Shown here: positions 44,166 to 53,760 of the stretch, in pieces
Layout of the letters: every line of letters starts with the position of its first letter
How positions within the stretch are numbered: the stretch's first letter is position 1
Position numbers and translations under genes: made by a program
NCBI RefSeq assembly: GCF_013044515.1
Contig: NZ_JABEPR010000002.1
Coordinates: forward strand, 124,001 to 188,000
From: Sphingomonas sp. ID1715
GTDB lineage: Bacteria; Pseudomonadota; Alphaproteobacteria; Sphingomonadales; Sphingomonadaceae
Direction of reading: 5' to 3'
DNA length: 64,000 nt
Notes under the pieces: generated by a model
The model's database searches: none
Told to the model about the DNA's origin: nothing
What the model saw: the letters and a program-made list of their open reading frames with translations, nothing else

Positions 44166-44999
44166 CTAGTAGTCACGTCCGGCTTCCTTCGATGTGAGGA
44201 GGTAGATGCGGTCCTGGAGCTCGTCGGCCGACATGACGCCGTAGCCGATCGGGATGGCCCGCCCCTTGAGCGCATCCCAGAGCACCACCGCCGGCGTCAC
44301 CTTCGGTTCGAGGCCCATGCGGGTGCGCTGGTTGGTCTCGACGGTGTAGTTGGGGAAATGGCGCGACGGCCCGCCGTCGGTCGAGATCGCGCGTACCGCG
44401 ATGTGCCAGGTCGACGCGACCGACTGCACGATCGGCGACATCACCTCGCAGGCGCCGCAGCTCTGCGCGAAGAAGTAGAACAGCCCGTAACGCGCCCCGA
44501 GCTGCGCCATCACGGCGTTGCGTTCGGCGCTGCGCGCGTCCTGCCACTGCATCTTGCCGAGCGTCGAGACCGGCCGCTGCAGCGTGTAGTCGAGCTCGGG
44601 ATCCTGCCAGATCGCCCGCTGCCAGACATCGCTGAACAGCGACGCGCGGTCGAGCTGCTCGCGCTGGAAGCGGATATAGGCGGTGACGTTGGCCGGCGTC
44701 GGCTCGAGGATCGCCTTCGCCTTCAGCTCGCGCAGCTGCGCGGTGATCGCATCGAGCTGGCTGGTCGCGCTCGCCGGCGGCGGTGCGGCGGGCTCGGGCG
44801 CTTCGGCCGGCCGGGGCCTGGTGCAGTAGAACCAATAACCAAGCCGACGCTTCTCGCAGTAGAAGCTGTCCTGGCCGTCGCCGGTCGCGACGAGCGGCGG
44901 CTCCTGGGCATGCGCCGGTGCGGCTGTCGTCAGAAGGATGGCCAGCGTGAGGCAGGCGGCCGGAAGCCGCCGGGCGGGCCTATTGGCGTGCGCGGGCAT
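44166..44999 (-). CDS. traF: TraF, thioredoxin-fold pilus assembly protein
   Basis: The 277-residue periplasmic protein has a signal peptide (LPAACLTLAILLTTAAPAHA). A C-terminal thioredoxin fold carries FYFFAQSCGACEVMSP. Unlike F TraF it retains a CxxC (CGAC), so it could be redox-active on the Cys-rich partners TraN, TraU and TraH. It overlaps traN by 20 bases. The earlier ATG at 45080 lies inside traN and gives no signal peptide at the N-terminus. Confidence 0.9.
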   Translation of the reverse strand: MPAHANRPARRLPAACLTLAILLTTAAPAHAQEPPLVATGDGQDSFYCEKRRLGYWFYCTRPRPAEAPEPAAPPPASATSQLDAITAQLRELKAKAILEPTPANVTAYIRFQREQLDRASLFSDVWQRAIWQDPELDYTLQRPVSTLGKMQWQDARSAERNAVMAQLGARYGLFYFFAQSCGACEVMSPIVQSVASTWHIAVRAISTDGGPSRHFPNYTVETNQRTRMGLEPKVTPAVVLWDALKGRAIPIGYGVMSADELQDRIYLLTSKEAGRDY

Positions 45000-46698
45000 A
45001 ATAGTCCTCGATCTTCTGCTGGATTTCGGTGGCTGCCTGCAGCTCGTCGGGCAGGCGGGCGGCGTCCGTGAACTCGGCATAGACCTCGCTGAAGTCCATC
45101 TTCGAGAGGTCGAGCCGAGCGAACTCGTCGATCGTGAAGCCGAGGCACTGCTCGCTCTTCGGCTTGCCCCACGGCTTGTTCAGTTGCCGGCGGCCCTGCT
45201 CCTGCAGGATCCGCGACAGCTTGGACTCGAAGCAGCAATAGACCTTCTTCTTGGTCAGGCAGACGCCGAGGAAGCTGTCCGAGCAATAGCTGCCGACATA
45301 GGCGCACAGGCCCTGCGCATCGCGCTGGTGGAGCAGCATCTCCTCGCGGCTGCAGCCCAGCGCCATGAGCAGCTGGATTCCGGGAATCAGCGGAAATCCC
45401 TTGCCCCGGCAGCAGTTGAGCGCTCCGAAGACCTTGGACGAGCAGGTGTTGCGCGTGCCGCGGAACAGGGTGAGCGTGTCGGCGTCGAACTCGCGACGCG
45501 CCTGGTTCATCGCGTTCAGCGCGACGGCCGCATCCTTGAACTCGTCATTGGCCTCGCGCTGGATCGTCTCGCACGAGCCGTCGATGCAGTAGACGTCGCC
45601 ATCGCAGATGAACTGGTTGGTGCTAGCCGGCTGGTCCGGGACGGGACAGTCATAGACCCGCTCCCAGGTCCGGCAGGGCTCGTCGGTCAGGCAGTCCTCG
45701 CGCACGAGATTGCAGCCGGCCGTGCCTTCCAGCGCCTCGCAATCCTGCGCTTCCGTGAACTGCGCGCAGGTGTAGCTGCGTGACCACGCCCAGCAGGGCT
45801 GCGTGACCGACACCCCATTGATGACGCGGGCGACGGGATCGCCGTCGGTGCAGGTCTCCGCGTCCTGCTGGCAGCTGCTGTCGGCGGCAAGGCCCGCGCA
45901 GCCGCTCTCGTTCCGGGTAGTGGTGACCGTCGGGCTGCCCGCGATCCGGTCGGGTGTCAGGCCGGGGACCGGCTGCGAGCAGGTATATTCGAACATCGCC
46001 CCGTCCGGCTCGGAGCAGACCTTGCGTCCCCCAATCCAGGTCCACTGCAGGCAGCGGTAGGACAGGCGGCGCGTGCGCCGGCACGTCCCTGCCGGAAGCT
46101 CGGAACAATCGAGGCTGCCGTCCCAGGCACCAAGCGAGCAGCGGTAGATATAGTCGGTGCCGGGAACGACGCTCGCCTCGAGCGTGACGCGGCAGGTGCG
46201 CGTCTCCTGGCTGGCGGTGTAGCCGGTGTTGCAGGTCGCCATGTAGCGACCGGCACTCCCGGCGCCGGCCGGCAGCGGAACGCAGCGGCCCTGCGAGCCG
46301 CCGATCGCCATCCCGCTGGTATAGGCGAGCGGATCCTCGCTCAGCGTCTTGCTGCGCGCGATCACCGCGTCGAGATCCTGCGGGGCAAAGCGCGCGCGCC
46401 GGTCCATCGAGTCCCGCATCGTGCGATAGCCGGTGCTCGAGCTTGCCTGGCTCGCGGCCTCCCGGCTCATGCGGTCGGGATCATCGAAGTAATCGGACTG
46501 GCTCGGCACGCCGCCGAAATTGGGAACCCGGCCCGCGTCGGGGCGGGTGGTCGCCGCCTCCTTGGCGTCGGCCGCCTTCTCGCGGCCGAACGCCTTGCCG
46601 TCCGCCTTGGCGGCCTCGGTTGTGGTCTGGGCGTGGCCGCCTCCGGCCGGCAGGAGGCAGGCGCAAGCGAGCATCGGGAGCAGCAGAAGCGTCTTCAT
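44980..46698 (-). CDS. traN: TraN, Cys-rich outer-membrane adhesin of the mating pair
   Basis: The 572-residue protein has a signal peptide (MKTLLLLPMLACACLLPAGG) and is extremely Cys-rich, with repeated blocks such as CNTGYTASQETRTCRVTLE and CLGFTIDEFARLDLSKMDF. TraN proteins bind receptors on the recipient and stabilise mating pairs. The disulfide load explains the DsbC and CxxC TraF genes in the same operon. It overlaps trbC by 4 bases. Confidence 0.92.
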   Translation of the reverse strand: MKTLLLLPMLACACLLPAGGGHAQTTTEAAKADGKAFGREKAADAKEAATTRPDAGRVPNFGGVPSQSDYFDDPDRMSREAASQASSSTGYRTMRDSMDRRARFAPQDLDAVIARSKTLSEDPLAYTSGMAIGGSQGRCVPLPAGAGSAGRYMATCNTGYTASQETRTCRVTLEASVVPGTDYIYRCSLGAWDGSLDCSELPAGTCRRTRRLSYRCLQWTWIGGRKVCSEPDGAMFEYTCSQPVPGLTPDRIAGSPTVTTTRNESGCAGLAADSSCQQDAETCTDGDPVARVINGVSVTQPCWAWSRSYTCAQFTEAQDCEALEGTAGCNLVREDCLTDEPCRTWERVYDCPVPDQPASTNQFICDGDVYCIDGSCETIQREANDEFKDAAVALNAMNQARREFDADTLTLFRGTRNTCSSKVFGALNCCRGKGFPLIPGIQLLMALGCSREEMLLHQRDAQGLCAYVGSYCSDSFLGVCLTKKKVYCCFESKLSRILQEQGRRQLNKPWGKPKSEQCLGFTIDEFARLDLSKMDFSEVYAEFTDAARLPDELQAATEIQQKIEDYYARARQ

Positions 46699-47459
46699 GG
46701 GGCGGGCCTTTCAAGTCGGGCGAGATGCTGGGCGGCGATGAGCGCGCCGGGGCCGCCGCCGCGGGCAAAGGTCTCGAGCGCGTAGGCGGCGCTCACATTG
46801 CCGCTCATGCGGTCATGCGGCGGGACGGCGGTCGTGCAGTCGAACCCGTCGCACAGGTCGAAGTCGCTGCCGGCGACGACGTAGGTGGGCACCGCCTCGA
46901 TCCCGAACGCGCGGAACAGGCGCGGATCGATCCCCAAGCTCGCCAGCTCCTCGCCTGGCCGCACGACTTTCGACAGCGCGGCCGTCAGCACCTTTGCGCT
47001 GTTCTGGGGCAGGCCGCGCAGGACGATCACGCCGCCCGCGCGGGTGACGTCGTCGATCATCGCGCGCAGTGCAGCCGGCGGCATCGACAGCGACGCAAAG
47101 GCGATGAAGCGCGGGGCCTCGCCCATGCTTTCGCTCGCCATCGTGCCGGCATCAGCGACCATCCGGTCGAAATCGAAGGTCTGTGCCGGATCGGGCCTTG
47201 CGCTCTTGGCAGCCTCGCGGGCGAAGCGCCGGCCGTGCGCCTGGCCGTCGGCAGCGCTGGTCCGCGCCTCTCCGGCGACTTGCTCGGCGCGGGCGCGCGC
47301 TCCGGCAGCAAGCGCGTCGGCTTCGCCGGCCTGTTCGGCGGCGCGTGCGCGGATCGCCTCAAGATCGAGGTCCGGGTCGGCGGTCTGGGCCGCGGCGCCG
47401 GCCAAGGCGGCGGCGCCCGCGAGCGCGGCCAGGGCGAGGAGATGGGGGAGCGTCTTCAT
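46695..47459 (-). CDS. trbC: TrbC, F-type pilus assembly protein
   Basis: The 254-residue protein has a signal peptide (MKTLPHLLALAALAGAAALA), an Ala/Arg helical linker and a C-terminal TrbC_Ftype domain (FIAFASLSMPPAALRAMIDD, GGVIVLRGLPQNS, FGIEAVPTYVV). It is a periplasmic thioredoxin-like fold without CxxC that works with TraW. The start at 47459 is supported by the signal peptide and the ATGA overlap with the traU stop. Confidence 0.9.
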   Translation of the reverse strand: MKTLPHLLALAALAGAAALAGAAAQTADPDLDLEAIRARAAEQAGEADALAAGARARAEQVAGEARTSAADGQAHGRRFAREAAKSARPDPAQTFDFDRMVADAGTMASESMGEAPRFIAFASLSMPPAALRAMIDDVTRAGGVIVLRGLPQNSAKVLTAALSKVVRPGEELASLGIDPRLFRAFGIEAVPTYVVAGSDFDLCDGFDCTTAVPPHDRMSGNVSAAYALETFARGGGPGALIAAQHLARLERPAP

Positions 47460-48481
47460 AGCGCGCAGCAGTTCCGTTTGCGCCAGACCAGGTAGCCCAT
47501 GTCCTCGCCGATGGCGGGATAGACCTGGCCTGCCGACATGAAGGTGGTGGAGGCGCCGATGGGGGCGCAGGCGTAGCGACCCTTCGTCTGCGGGTTGGGG
47601 TTGGTCGCCTGGAAGCGGTATTGCTGCTTGCGCATCACCGGCATCAGGTACTTGCCGCACAGTCCCTTGCTGCCCATCGTTCCCCACGCGACGAGCTCGC
47701 GGTGGAGCTTGTAGGAGAAGCGGGCGAGCGCGAGGCGCGAGGCCTGGACATGGCCGATCGTCGCCGAGACGTTGCCGTTCAGCGGGTACATCGTCCCCTG
47801 GCAGCCGGCGCACCAGAACAGCTCGTCGGTCGGCAGCTTGGCGGTCGCCGCGACGCAGTCGGCGGCGCAGGCGGCGAGCGCCAGCGGATTGGCGAACAGG
47901 ACGGCTTCGGGATTGATGATCGCGGTGAGCTCGCTGTCCTGCCACAGCGGGTCGATCTCGGTGATGTAGAGGATGTCGACCGAGCCGGATTCGAGGCACA
48001 GGAAGTCGGCGACGATCTCCATCCAGTAGATCAGCGGATAGGCGTACCAGTGGACGTGCCACTGCGAGTTGTACTGCGTCGCGCCGCCGACCGCCGACGG
48101 GCCGGCCATCGTCTTGAACCCGATGTCGAAGCCGGGATCGAGCTTCATTCCGCCAAGGTTGACGAAGCACCACGGCTTCATGCTGACATCGGCGAGCCGC
48201 ACCGGCTCCCAGAAGCCCATCGAGATCCCGGGCCTCAGGCCGCACAGGCAGACCGGCGAATCGGGATTGTCGGTGTCGGGCCGCTCCGAGGGCCAGATCT
48301 TCAAGCCCCCGACCGAGATCGGGAACAGGCACGACCAGCAGATGTCGGTGATCGGATTGACGAACTTGCCGGTGCAGCGGCCCGGCCCGGCCTCCGCCTG
48401 CGCGGGGCTGGCGGCCAGCAGGCCCGCGGCCAGCAGCAGCAACAAGGCGCCGATGCGGGAATGGAGATCCTTGCGGATCAT
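47456..48481 (-). CDS. traU: TraU, F-type conjugation protein
   Basis: The 341-residue exported protein has the signal peptide LLLLLAAGLLAASPAQA and the TraU pattern: CTGKFVNPITDICWSCLFPI, CLCGLRPGISMGFWEPVRL, CCFVN-like MKPWCFVNLGGMKLD and LFWCAGCQGTMYPLNG. It is a periplasmic Cys-rich protein needed for DNA transfer and mating-pair stabilisation. It has 4-base overlaps with trbC and traW. Confidence 0.93.
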   Translation of the reverse strand: MIRKDLHSRIGALLLLLAAGLLAASPAQAEAGPGRCTGKFVNPITDICWSCLFPISVGGLKIWPSERPDTDNPDSPVCLCGLRPGISMGFWEPVRLADVSMKPWCFVNLGGMKLDPGFDIGFKTMAGPSAVGGATQYNSQWHVHWYAYPLIYWMEIVADFLCLESGSVDILYITEIDPLWQDSELTAIINPEAVLFANPLALAACAADCVAATAKLPTDELFWCAGCQGTMYPLNGNVSATIGHVQASRLALARFSYKLHRELVAWGTMGSKGLCGKYLMPVMRKQQYRFQATNPNPQTKGRYACAPIGASTTFMSAGQVYPAIGEDMGYLVWRKRNCCAL

Positions 48482-49125
48482 GACGCCTTGCCCTTCTGCG
48501 GCTCTATCGCCTGCTCGGTGATGACGAGGAGGCGGCCCTGCTGCTCGACCGTCGCGGGCACCGCGCGGATGCCAAAGTGCTTCACGAGGCTGCCGCCCTG
48601 GTCGAAGTAGAACCGGCGCTGTCGTGCCTTCATCAGCTCGAGCGGCGCGCCGCGCACGAGGATCAGCTTTGCCCGCGTCGCCGCGAAGCGGCGGGTCGCC
48701 CAGGCAAGCTGCGCCGGATCGTCGCCGTCGAGGAACACCAGCGGTGCGCGCAGCGGCACAGTGTCGAGCGGATTGACCCGCGTGCCCGCGGCAATGATCA
48801 CCCGGCCCTTGTCGTCGGCAATGTTGCGCTCGACGGTGATCGTCGGATCGAAGCGCCAGCTGCGAGTTGCCGAGGCCGGGCCGACGCCGGCAACCGGCTC
48901 GGGGCGGTTGACGCGCGCGATCGTGCGGCGCTTCAGCTCTTGGTTGAGCCGCGCTGTCTCCCCGGTCTTTTCGAGCCGGGTCAGCCGGGCGTGAATCTGC
49001 GCGAGCAGGTCAGGCTCGACGATCGGCCAGACGGCGCCCTGCTGGCCGTAGTCGCGGCCGAGCGCCGGAGTGGCCGTGCCAAGCCAGGCGAGGAGCGGCC
49101 CGACGATGAGGATGGCCCGGTTCAC
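48478..49125 (-). CDS. traW: TraW, F-type pilus assembly protein
   Basis: The 215-residue protein has a signal peptide (LIVGPLLAWLGTATPALG), the helical segment WPIVEPDLLAQIHARLTRLE typical of TraW, and a C-terminal domain with TVPLRAPLVFLDGDDPAQ and FGIRAVPATV. It acts in the periplasm with TrbC during pilus assembly. It overlaps the neighbouring genes by 4 bases on each side. Confidence 0.9.
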   Translation of the reverse strand: MNRAILIVGPLLAWLGTATPALGRDYGQQGAVWPIVEPDLLAQIHARLTRLEKTGETARLNQELKRRTIARVNRPEPVAGVGPASATRSWRFDPTITVERNIADDKGRVIIAAGTRVNPLDTVPLRAPLVFLDGDDPAQLAWATRRFAATRAKLILVRGAPLELMKARQRRFYFDQGGSLVKHFGIRAVPATVEQQGRLLVITEQAIEPQKGKAS

Positions 49126-49640
49126 AGGATCGGCCTCCCCACGCCAAGGATGCGCGGCGCACAGATCCAGCCGATCGCCGCGTAGCGGCTGTCGAAGCCG
49201 TCCTTGTGCTCGGTGGTGACGAAGTAGCAGCCCCGGGGAACGGTGCCGGTCGGACCGAGCGCCAGCGGCTCGCCGAGCCGGCTCCGCGGCTTGGCCCTAG
49301 CGACCAGGCGCCCGTTGACGAAGAAGGCGCGGTTCCGTTCGGTCACGACGTCGCCCGGCACCCCGCTCACGCGCTTGCCGAACGGCTTCGGCTCGCTGCC
49401 GAAGTGCTTCATGAGCAGCGGCGAGGCCGGCGGATCGAACAGGATGATGTCGCCGCGCTGCGGCTCGGCGCCGCGGGTCAGCCAGACCGCCCAGTAAGGC
49501 AGGCTCGGGCTCGCGTTGATCATCAGCGCGTGGTCGCGCGCGAACGCGGACAGCGAGCTGAGCGCGAGCGCTACGGCGCCGACGCCGCCCCACAGCGCGA
49601 GGCGCGGCCATGCCGACGGACGCGTGTCAGCGGCGCGCAT
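49122..49640 (-). CDS. traF: S26-family signal peptidase (conjugal TraF-type)
   Basis: The 172-residue membrane-anchored peptidase has one N-terminal helix (LALWGGVGAVALALSSLSAF). The S26 catalytic Ser lies in NASPSLPYW and the Lys in FGKRVSGVPGD. Such TraF-type peptidases process pilin or other secreted T4SS parts. It is a different protein from the thioredoxin-like TraF encoded at 44166-44999 despite the shared name. It overlaps trbI by 14 bases. Confidence 0.9.
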   Translation of the reverse strand: MRAADTRPSAWPRLALWGGVGAVALALSSLSAFARDHALMINASPSLPYWAVWLTRGAEPQRGDIILFDPPASPLLMKHFGSEPKPFGKRVSGVPGDVVTERNRAFFVNGRLVARAKPRSRLGEPLALGPTGTVPRGCYFVTTEHKDGFDSRYAAIGWICAPRILGVGRPIL

Positions 49641-50034
49641 CGGGAGAGGCTCCCATCCGGCGCGCGACGTCGGCGCGCACCGCTTCGGTGAGATCGGGGG
49701 TGCTGCCCGCCACGACCGCTTCGGCGACGAGGACGGTGCGGCCCTCGCGCGAGAGCTGGCCGACCGAAGCCTCGACCGCCTTGAGATAGGCCTGGACCCG
49801 CTGGCGGGTTTCCTCGGGGGTCCGCCCGGCGCGCGCTTCGGCCTCGACGAAGTCGCCCATGATGCCGCTGAGCTGGACGGTGACGACCTCGCGCTTCTCG
49901 AGCGCGAGCAGCTTGTCGGTCGCCCACAGGCCCCAGAGCGTGGAGCCGACCATGCTCAGCGCGAGCGCGATTCCCGTCAGGCTGACGCCGAAGCGACCCT
50001 TCGGCAGGACTGGTGTTGCCAATATGTTCTTCAC
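49627..50034 (-). CDS. trbI: TrbI, F-type inner-membrane protein
   Basis: The 135-residue protein has one transmembrane helix (GVSLTGIALALSMVGSTLWG) and a helical periplasmic tail with VVTVQLSGIMGDFVEAEARA, as in TrbI, which affects pilus outgrowth and retraction. The start is GTG at 50034, supported by GGAGGAAA just before it and the GTGA overlap with the preceding stop. The ATG at 50070 lies inside the upstream gene. Confidence 0.85.
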   Translation of the reverse strand: MKNILATPVLPKGRFGVSLTGIALALSMVGSTLWGLWATDKLLALEKREVVTVQLSGIMGDFVEAEARAGRTPEETRQRVQAYLKAVEASVGQLSREGRTVLVAEAVVAGSTPDLTEAVRADVARRMGASPDARR

Positions 50035-50423
50035 GGCCTTTCCTCCCGCAGTCCTTCGTTGACCTCGCACAGGAAGCCGGGCAGCCGCAGGCAGGCGAGC
50101 AGCGTGGCGAGGCTGATGAGGCCGAACTTGAGCTCATTGACGAAGCCGACCTGGCGGTCGGGATCGGCGCCGAGGAAGCGGTCGGCGAAATTGGCAAGCT
50201 GCGCGAAGAACAGCTCCACGTCGCCGCCCGAGATCATCAGGAAGAACAGGAGGGGCAGCCCGAGCGTCATCAGGTAGGTCGTGGCGAGGAAGCCCCCCGC
50301 CTTGAGGAGGATGTAGCAGGTGTCGGCGGCATGGCCGCGCCAGCCCTTGCCGGGCGGTGGGCGATCGTCCTCCGCGGCAAGCTCCTGCGCCGGTTCGGAG
50401 GGGGTGACGAGGTGGAGTGACAT
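50031..50423 (-). CDS. Membrane protein of the tra operon, function unknown
   Basis: The 130-residue protein has a polar N-terminus and at least two hydrophobic segments (LLKAGGFLATTYLMTLGLPL followed by LFFLMISG, and ELKFGLISLATLLACLRLPG). It sits between traC and trbI and overlaps trbI by 4 bases, so it is translated as part of the secretion operon. I do not recognise an F-plasmid equivalent by name. Confidence 0.75.
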   Translation of the reverse strand: MSLHLVTPSEPAQELAAEDDRPPPGKGWRGHAADTCYILLKAGGFLATTYLMTLGLPLLFFLMISGGDVELFFAQLANFADRFLGADPDRQVGFVNELKFGLISLATLLACLRLPGFLCEVNEGLREERP

Positions 50424-50429
50424 GGGTTT

Positions 50430-53003
50430 TCAGGTCCTTGCTTGAGGGTGGATTGAGGTGCGGCCCGCGAAGGCGATCCGCTCAATCGCGTCGGCGAGCT
50501 GGTGGCCGCGGGCGATCTCGGCATCGATCGCGGCGAATGTCTGGGGCGAGCTCGAAAACAGCGTCGCCGAATAATCGTCGAGCACGAGCCGGCCGATCGC
50601 CTCGGTCTCCGGTCCCTTGATGAAGACCTCCGAGTAGTCCGAACCCGATCGCTTGAGGCTGCGGATCAGCGTCTCGGTGCGATCGTCCATGTCGAGCCGC
50701 TTCGACGCCTTGAAGTCGGCGATGGTCTCGGGCTTCTGCTGGAGGATCAGCATCCAGTCGCTGTTCTCGAGCGCGGCGGTCGCCCCGTCCGACTTGTAGT
50801 AATCGTTGAGCGACTGGGTCGCGGTGGCGAGCGCGCCGCCATACTTGCGGCAGGTGCGGGCGTAGGTCTCGACGAACTCGCCCATCGAGCCGCCCTTGAG
50901 CATCGACCAGGCCTCGTCGATCAGCAGCAGCTTGCGCACCTGGCGTGGGCTACGGGTCATCGCCTGGCTGGTCATGAACATGATCGCCGAGAGCACGACC
51001 GCCCGCAGCTCCTCGCGGCTCGCCAGGTCGGACATCTCGAACACGGTGAAGTCGGCATCGAGCGCGAGGCTCGCCTGGCCTTCGAAGAAGGCGCCATAGG
51101 TGCCGCCGGCCATGTAGGGCGCCAGCGCGGTCGCGAGGTCCGTGGCCGCCTCGTTGCCTTGGGCCGCCAGCGCCTCGCCGACGCCGGTGATTGTCGCCGC
51201 GACGCCATGCTCGCTCCACACGCTGTTGACCGCCCGGTCGATGAGCCCGCGCTCGGTGTCGCTCAGCTTCTGGCTGTGCCGCGCCATCTGCCCGACAATG
51301 GCCTTGACCATGCCGAAGCAGTCGAGACGATAGTCCTCATCCTCCTCGGCGCGGGTCGCGTCGATCATCGAGAAGGGGTTGAGGCAGAAGCCGGCCTTCA
51401 TCGTGAACTCGACGAAGCGGCCGCCCTGGAGCTTGACCGAATGCTCGAAGCTGCGCCCGTCGTCGATCACCACGACCTGCGCGCCCGCGCCCCGGAGCGC
51501 CGCGCACATCTCCTGCAGCAGCACCGACTTGCCGGAGCCCGACTTGCCGCAGATCGCGACATTGTGGTTGCCGGCGTCGTTCTCGAACGGCGACCAGAAG
51601 AAGGGCTGGCCGCGACGGCCGACGAACAGCAGGTGCGGCTGCGCGCTCCCGAGATATTCGCCCTGCATCGGCGCGATGTTGGCGGCGGTCGTCGACAGCA
51701 CCGTCTTGAAGCGCTTCAGGCGCTCCATGTCGGCGCCGAGCCCGTCGGCGAGCGTCAGCGGCATGGCCGCGAGCAGGCCCTGGACCTGAAGGTATCGCTC
51801 GTCGGCGAGATCCCAGCCTGCGGCCTTGTAGATCGACTTGATCGCCCGCTCGTGGCGGTCGCCCGACCCGAGCGGCGAATAGGCCGTGATGCCGTAGAAC
51901 ACGCGGACAAGCCGGCGGCCTTCCTGGAGTTCGGCCTGTACGTGCTGCCATTCGGCGGCCTGCTCGCCGATGCGCGGCAGGAAGCGCGCGCTCCTCGTGC
52001 CCGCGAGGCTGGTCGTGCGCATGAATTTGAAGCCCGCCTTGGCGCTGGCGGCCTCCTGGTCCGGATAGACGAGGCACAGCATGGTCGCGGCCGGGCAGGG
52101 AAAGCGCAGCTTGTCGGTGAACAGGTCGCCGATCAGCCGCGCGCATTCCCACGGCGCCCAGCGCTGCGGCATGTTGCGAACCGCGAAGTGCCGCACGTCG
52201 AAAGCGTCGGGATAGACGGTGCCGATCTCCGGCACGCCCTCGTTCGTCCGGCCGGTCGGGCGGAAGCGCTCGGTGCGCAAGTGCATCCGGTCCTCGTGGA
52301 CGACGAGCTCGATGTCGTGGCGGATCGCCTGGGCGGCGATCGGATCGTTCGGGTTGTAGAACGCCGCGTCGTCCTGCGGCGCCGTCGTCGGCGAGGTGAG
52401 GTCGTCGACAAGCGCGATCAGCTGCTCCGGGCCGACCTCGGCGACGCCGAGATTGAGCGACTTCAGCATCGCGACCAGCCCGTCGCGGGTCTGCTTGAGC
52501 TCCTCGTTGCCGACGCCCTTGGTCGCGGGGACGCCGACCGAGACGATCACCTGGTGATGCCGGGCGTGGAACGGCGCGTCGGCCGAGCCCGACTCCCAGA
52601 CGAGACCGTAGAGCCGCTTCGCGCGGTGGCGGGCGATCGCCTCATAGACCCCGCCCTGGACGTAGCGCGGCGCAAACCACGGCGCGACGATCCGGCTGAT
52701 GCGCGGGGACGCGAGGTGCAGCACCTGCAGGCAGGCGCCGGGCGGCAGGCCTTCGGAGAAGAAGGCGCCGAGGATCTCGCCCGTGCGTTCGTCGGCGCCG
52801 ATCAGCGGGGTCACCGAGAGGATGAACCCCTTCGAGCGCGCGTTGAAATAGAGCTGGCTCGCCGGGTCGAACACGCGGTACGGCAGCCAGTCCGACAGCA
52901 TGTCGAGCATCAGCGGCGGCCGGCGCTTCTCGGCATGTTCGGCGTCGCCGAGCAGGCCGGTGAGCACGCGATCGACGATCGTGTTCAGCCGCTCGGCCAT
53001 CAC
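50430..53003 (-). CDS. traC: TraC, VirB4-type T4SS ATPase
   Basis: The 857-residue cytoplasmic ATPase has Walker A CGKSGSGKSVLLQEM near residue 480 and Walker B LLIDEAWSMLKGGSM near 690. The TraC N-terminal domain contains IVAPWFAPRYVQGGVYEA. It energises pilus assembly and substrate transfer. It overlaps traV by 4 bases. A very long open frame on the opposite strand (50502-53750) is a codon-bias shadow. Confidence 0.95.
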   Translation of the reverse strand: MMAERLNTIVDRVLTGLLGDAEHAEKRRPPLMLDMLSDWLPYRVFDPASQLYFNARSKGFILSVTPLIGADERTGEILGAFFSEGLPPGACLQVLHLASPRISRIVAPWFAPRYVQGGVYEAIARHRAKRLYGLVWESGSADAPFHARHHQVIVSVGVPATKGVGNEELKQTRDGLVAMLKSLNLGVAEVGPEQLIALVDDLTSPTTAPQDDAAFYNPNDPIAAQAIRHDIELVVHEDRMHLRTERFRPTGRTNEGVPEIGTVYPDAFDVRHFAVRNMPQRWAPWECARLIGDLFTDKLRFPCPAATMLCLVYPDQEAASAKAGFKFMRTTSLAGTRSARFLPRIGEQAAEWQHVQAELQEGRRLVRVFYGITAYSPLGSGDRHERAIKSIYKAAGWDLADERYLQVQGLLAAMPLTLADGLGADMERLKRFKTVLSTTAANIAPMQGEYLGSAQPHLLFVGRRGQPFFWSPFENDAGNHNVAICGKSGSGKSVLLQEMCAALRGAGAQVVVIDDGRSFEHSVKLQGGRFVEFTMKAGFCLNPFSMIDATRAEEDEDYRLDCFGMVKAIVGQMARHSQKLSDTERGLIDRAVNSVWSEHGVAATITGVGEALAAQGNEAATDLATALAPYMAGGTYGAFFEGQASLALDADFTVFEMSDLASREELRAVVLSAIMFMTSQAMTRSPRQVRKLLLIDEAWSMLKGGSMGEFVETYARTCRKYGGALATATQSLNDYYKSDGATAALENSDWMLILQQKPETIADFKASKRLDMDDRTETLIRSLKRSGSDYSEVFIKGPETEAIGRLVLDDYSATLFSSSPQTFAAIDAEIARGHQLADAIERIAFAGRTSIHPQART

Positions 53004-53755
53004 TTGGGCTCCTTGTCGGCCGGCGCGGGCGTGGAGGTCGTGCCGGTGTCGGCGCCCTTCGGGGCCTTGGCAGCCTCGATCGCTTCGACGCTCGGGTATG
53101 TCAGCGGCTCCTCGCCGCCTGGCCGAGGGGTCCGATCATGCAGGGGAGGGGACATGTCGAACCCCTCGACCGCCGGTGCCTTGGCACCGGCGACGGCCTC
53201 GCGCGCCGTGGAGGGGAGGACCAGCGGCGAGGCAACGGGGGAATCGGGAATGGGCGAGGCGGCCGGCGAGAAGGGCGAGCCGAGATCGGCATCGGCCTCG
53301 TCGCCGCTTTCCTTTGCGACAGGGTCATCTGCAGCCTGGGCCGCCTTGAGCTGCCGGCCGAGCTGCCGCATCAGCGGAGGCGCGGCCTCTTCGCCGGGCT
53401 TGCGGCGCAGCTCCGCGGCCCAGCGCGGATTTTCGACGACCGCCCAGGCGACGGCTTCGTCATGCAGCGTTCCGGCTTCATCGACATGCGCCGGGAAAAC
53501 GATCTTGAGCGTGCGTTCCGAAGTCCGGCCGGTGTCGCCGGCCGCAACCCCGGCCCGGACCCGGGCGAGCTCGGGCGACGAGCGAGCCTGCTCGAGCGCG
53601 GCGGTCGCGCCGGCGTCGATCACATGGCTGGGCGCACAGCCGCCCTTGGGCGCGCGGCAGGTGAACTCGCCCTGGATGTTGGTGCCGAACGTGGTGCAGC
53701 CGCTCAGCGCCGCCGCGAGGCCGGCGCAGACAATGAGGCGCTTGGGGTAAGGCAT
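53000..53755 (-). CDS. traV: TraV-type outer-membrane lipoprotein
   Basis: The 251-residue protein has a lipoprotein signal (LIVCAGLAAALSGCTTFGTN, with lipobox LSGC) followed by EFTCRAPKGGCAPSHVIDAG, the TraV cysteine pattern. The rest is Pro/Ala-rich and disordered. TraV (VirB7-like) anchors the TraB-TraK core complex in the outer membrane. ATG 53755 gives proper spacing to AAAGG. ATG 53764 overlaps the dsbC stop and is an alternative. Confidence 0.88.
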   Translation of the reverse strand: MPYPKRLIVCAGLAAALSGCTTFGTNIQGEFTCRAPKGGCAPSHVIDAGATAALEQARSSPELARVRAGVAAGDTGRTSERTLKIVFPAHVDEAGTLHDEAVAWAVVENPRWAAELRRKPGEEAAPPLMRQLGRQLKAAQAADDPVAKESGDEADADLGSPFSPAASPIPDSPVASPLVLPSTAREAVAGAKAPAVEGFDMSPPLHDRTPRPGGEEPLTYPSVEAIEAAKAPKGADTGTTSTPAPADKEPK

Positions 53756-53760
53756 GGGGG

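Noticed and set aside
50502-53750. 1082-codon open frame antisense to traC and traV
   Set aside because: It is a codon-bias shadow in GC-rich DNA: no recognisable domain, Arg/His-rich composition, and fully overlapped by well-supported traC and traV.
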